From NCBI GenBank assembly GCA_945906915.1, contig CAMDSI010000096.1:1-7686 (forward strand): a stretch of 7,686 nucleotides of DNA. The letters run 5' to 3'. The notes under the pieces were generated by a model. It did no database searches, had not been told where the DNA came from, and saw nothing but the letters and a program-made list of their open reading frames with translations. Below, piece after piece: positions 5,968-7,686 of the stretch (positions are counted from its first letter, which is position 1; every line of letters starts with the position of its first letter). The translations under genes and the position numbers were made by a program. Origin of the DNA: Spirosoma fluviale. Its GTDB lineage: Bacteria; Bacteroidota; Bacteroidia; Cytophagales; Spirosomataceae.

Positions 5968-7686
5968 GATGATTGGGCGGAATATTTAGGCGGTGCTGAC
6001 AGAAATCACTATTCAACGCTGACACAAATTAATCCTACCAATGTAGATCAGGTAAAAGTAGCTTGGGAATATAGCCTACCTGATTCAGGTCAAATGCAAG
6101 TAAATCCACTTATCATAAAAGGAATCCTTTACGGAGTTAGTGCCTCAGTTCAGGCATTTGCATTAGATGCGGGTTCTGGACGTGAAATTTGGCGATTTGG
6201 AGATCCAGTGAAGAATTGGTCGAGTACATCCAGAGGGGTAAGTTATTGGACAAATGGAATTGAAAAACGAATTTTATATACGGCTGGACCTAATCTTTGG
6301 GCATTGAATGCGGAGACAGGAAAACCGATTCCCAGTTTTGGCGATCAAGGTAAAATTGATATTCATCTAGGATTACCCGCCATAGCTGCTAATAAATTCA
6401 TCATTTCTAATACACCAGGGACTATCTATCGCAATCTTATAATCATGCCCGTACGCTTATCAGAAGGTGCAGATGCTGCCCCTGGTGATATACGCGCTTT
6501 TGATGTAATCACCGGGAAATTAGTTTGGACTTTTCATACCATCCCATATCCAGGTGAAAAAGGATATACTACCTGGCCAAAGGATGCCTATAAAAATACC
6601 CATACGGGTGCCGCCAATAATTGGGCAGGCATGGCTGTAGATAATGAAAAAGGAATACTTTTTGTTCCTACCGGTTCAGCAGGATACGATTTTTATGGAG
6701 GAAACAGAAAAGGAAGTAATTTATATTCGAATTGTCTACTCGCATTAGATGCAAAAACAGGCAAGCGTATATGGCACTTCCAAACCACGCACCATGATTT
6801 ATGGGATCGGGATCTGCCAGCGCCGCCTAATTTAATTACGGTGACACACCAGGGAAAAAGGATTTCAGCTGTAGCCCAAATAAGCAAACAAGGATTTGTC
6901 TTTCTTTTTGACCGAGAAAGCGGAAAACCTCTTTTTCCTATTGTTGAGAAAAAGGTTTCAGCATCTACACTTAAGGGTGAAAAAGCTTGGTTAACACAAC
7001 CCTATCCTACCCTTCCAAAACCATATGCAAGATTATCTCCTGAAATAGGATTGAATGACATTTCACCCTATGCAGAGAATAGAGAAGAATTATTAAGTAC
7101 GTTAGCGCTAGTAAATAGAGCATGGCATGCAGCACCGTCAGAAAAAGGGAATCTGATTTTACCCGGATATGATGGCGGTGGAGAATGGGGAGGTGCCGCA
7201 GCTGACCCCCAGGGTATTTTATATGTCAATAGTAACGAAATGGGCTGGATTCAAACCATGGTACCAGCGGCACTCGCCCATAATCCAGCAGCAAAAGCTT
7301 ACCAAAGCAATTGCATATCTTGCCATGGTACAGACAAAAAGGGGAATCCATTGAGTGGCTATCCATCGCTTGTTGATATTTCTTCTAGAAAATCGAGAAC
7401 CTACATTCAACAAATCATTAACAATGGCAAAGGGATGATGCCTGGATTTAGCCACCTATCTTCAGCCGAAAAAGAAAACATCTTAACATATATCCTAAAT
7501 GAAATTCCGAAAGAAGTAGTCTCCTCTAAAACAAAAGGGTATCAACCCCCTTACCAGATGACTGGATATAATAAATTCCTAGATTCAAAAGGCTTACCAG
7601 CTATAACTCCGCCATGGGGAACTCTTAATGCGATTGATTTAAATACGGGAAAATACCTTTGGAAAATACCATTTGGTGATGAACCT
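5914..7686 (+). CDS. Secreted PQQ-dependent (glucose-type) dehydrogenase with inserted cytochrome c domain, C-terminus cut by window edge
   Basis: Periplasmic quinoprotein predicted to oxidise a sugar or alcohol with bound PQQ and pass electrons to its own heme c. The ATG at 5914 opens 591 codons with no stop before the edge; comparison with E. coli Gcd suggests about 100 C-terminal residues are missing. An N-terminal signal peptide (about 1-18: KR, then a hydrophobic core) replaces the membrane anchor of Gcd. Beta-propeller repeats ending in tryptophan recur, for example ALDAGSGREIW (83-93). The active-site segment HHDLWDRDLPAPP (293-305) aligns with Gcd; D300 matches its catalytic Asp466 and K325 its Lys493, while His262 appears replaced by S103. 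A CISCH heme site (467-471) with likely axial Met509 lies in a domain at about 456-531, inserted where Gcd has none, after which homology resumes (PPWGTLNAIDLNTGK, 567-581). It is often annotated gcd or quinoprotein glucose dehydrogenase; the substrate is unknown. It is divergent from the rhaT-like gene. Confidence 0.93.
   Translation, partial: MYKRLLFFAIIALAFSSSDDWAEYLGGADRNHYSTLTQINPTNVDQVKVAWEYSLPDSGQMQVNPLIIKGILYGVSASVQAFALDAGSGREIWRFGDPVKNWSSTSRGVSYWTNGIEKRILYTAGPNLWALNAETGKPIPSFGDQGKIDIHLGLPAIAANKFIISNTPGTIYRNLIIMPVRLSEGADAAPGDIRAFDVITGKLVWTFHTIPYPGEKGYTTWPKDAYKNTHTGAANNWAGMAVDNEKGILFVPTGSAGYDFYGGNRKGSNLYSNCLLALDAKTGKRIWHFQTTHHDLWDRDLPAPPNLITVTHQGKRISAVAQISKQGFVFLFDRESGKPLFPIVEKKVSASTLKGEKAWLTQPYPTLPKPYARLSPEIGLNDISPYAENREELLSTLALVNRAWHAAPSEKGNLILPGYDGGGEWGGAAADPQGILYVNSNEMGWIQTMVPAALAHNPAAKAYQSNCISCHGTDKKGNPLSGYPSLVDISSRKSRTYIQQIINNGKGMMPGFSHLSSAEKENILTYILNEIPKEVVSSKTKGYQPPYQMTGYNKFLDSKGLPAITPPWGTLNAIDLNTGKYLWKIPFGDEP
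7279..7506 (+). other. Inserted cytochrome c domain within the PQQ dehydrogenase
   Basis: Residues about 456-531 form a small class I cytochrome c-like domain. CISCH (467-471) would bind heme covalently, with His471 as the proximal ligand, and GKGMMPGF (505-512) would supply Met509 as the distal ligand. The sequence before it (ADPQGILYVNSNEMGW) and after it (PYQMTGYNKF) aligns with neighbouring positions of E. coli Gcd, which shows that the domain is an insertion in the propeller rather than a terminal fusion. Confidence 0.9.

Noticed and set aside
6693..6887. Minus-strand open frame inside the PQQ dehydrogenase
   Set aside because: Antisense to conserved active-site sequence; no independent support.
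7169..7455. Overlapping open frames on both strands around the cytochrome c domain
   Set aside because: Both are out of frame with the clear CISCH-containing coding frame and show no family features.

Overview
The window looks like chromosomal DNA of a Bacteroidota bacterium, probably from the Cytophagales. This rests on moderately AT-rich sequence, A/T-rich leaders without clear Shine-Dalgarno sequences, the gene order leuC-leuD-(synthase)-leuB, a RhaT-family carrier, and a PQQ dehydrogenase carrying its own cytochrome c domain. The genus cannot be fixed from the sequence alone.

Left part (1 to 4578, minus strand): a tightly packed operon read from right to left, leuC, leuD, a citramalate/isopropylmalate synthase-family gene, then leuB, which runs off the left edge. 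Gaps are 21, 4 and 12 bp. The synthase is much closer to the pyruvate-using citramalate synthase of Leptospira (CimA) than to classical LeuA. All three hydrophobic residues that set pyruvate specificity there are present, and so is an isoleucine-type regulatory domain. LeuCD and LeuB can process both citramalate and isopropylmalate, so the operon likely supports threonine-independent isoleucine synthesis as well as leucine synthesis. No classical leuA lies in the window. The 152-bp gap before leuC holds the likely operon promoter and two short palindromes.

Middle (4731 to 5783, minus strand): a ten-helix carrier of the L-rhamnose/H+ symporter (RhaT) family, with no rhamnose catabolic genes beside it. 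Its true substrate is open.

Right part (5914 to 7686, plus strand, open at the right edge): a secreted quinoprotein dehydrogenase of the glucose dehydrogenase type with a c-type cytochrome domain inserted late in the beta-propeller. It is divergent from the carrier gene across a 130-bp gap that contains a small hairpin. A periplasmic sugar- or alcohol-oxidising enzyme facing a sugar carrier is suggestive of a shared substrate, but this is inference only.

No RNA genes, insertion sequences, CRISPR arrays or phage genes were seen. The content is mostly ordinary metabolism. The points most worth a second look are the CimA identity and its altered isoleucine pocket, the heme-domain insertion, and the orphan RhaT/PQQ-dehydrogenase pair.
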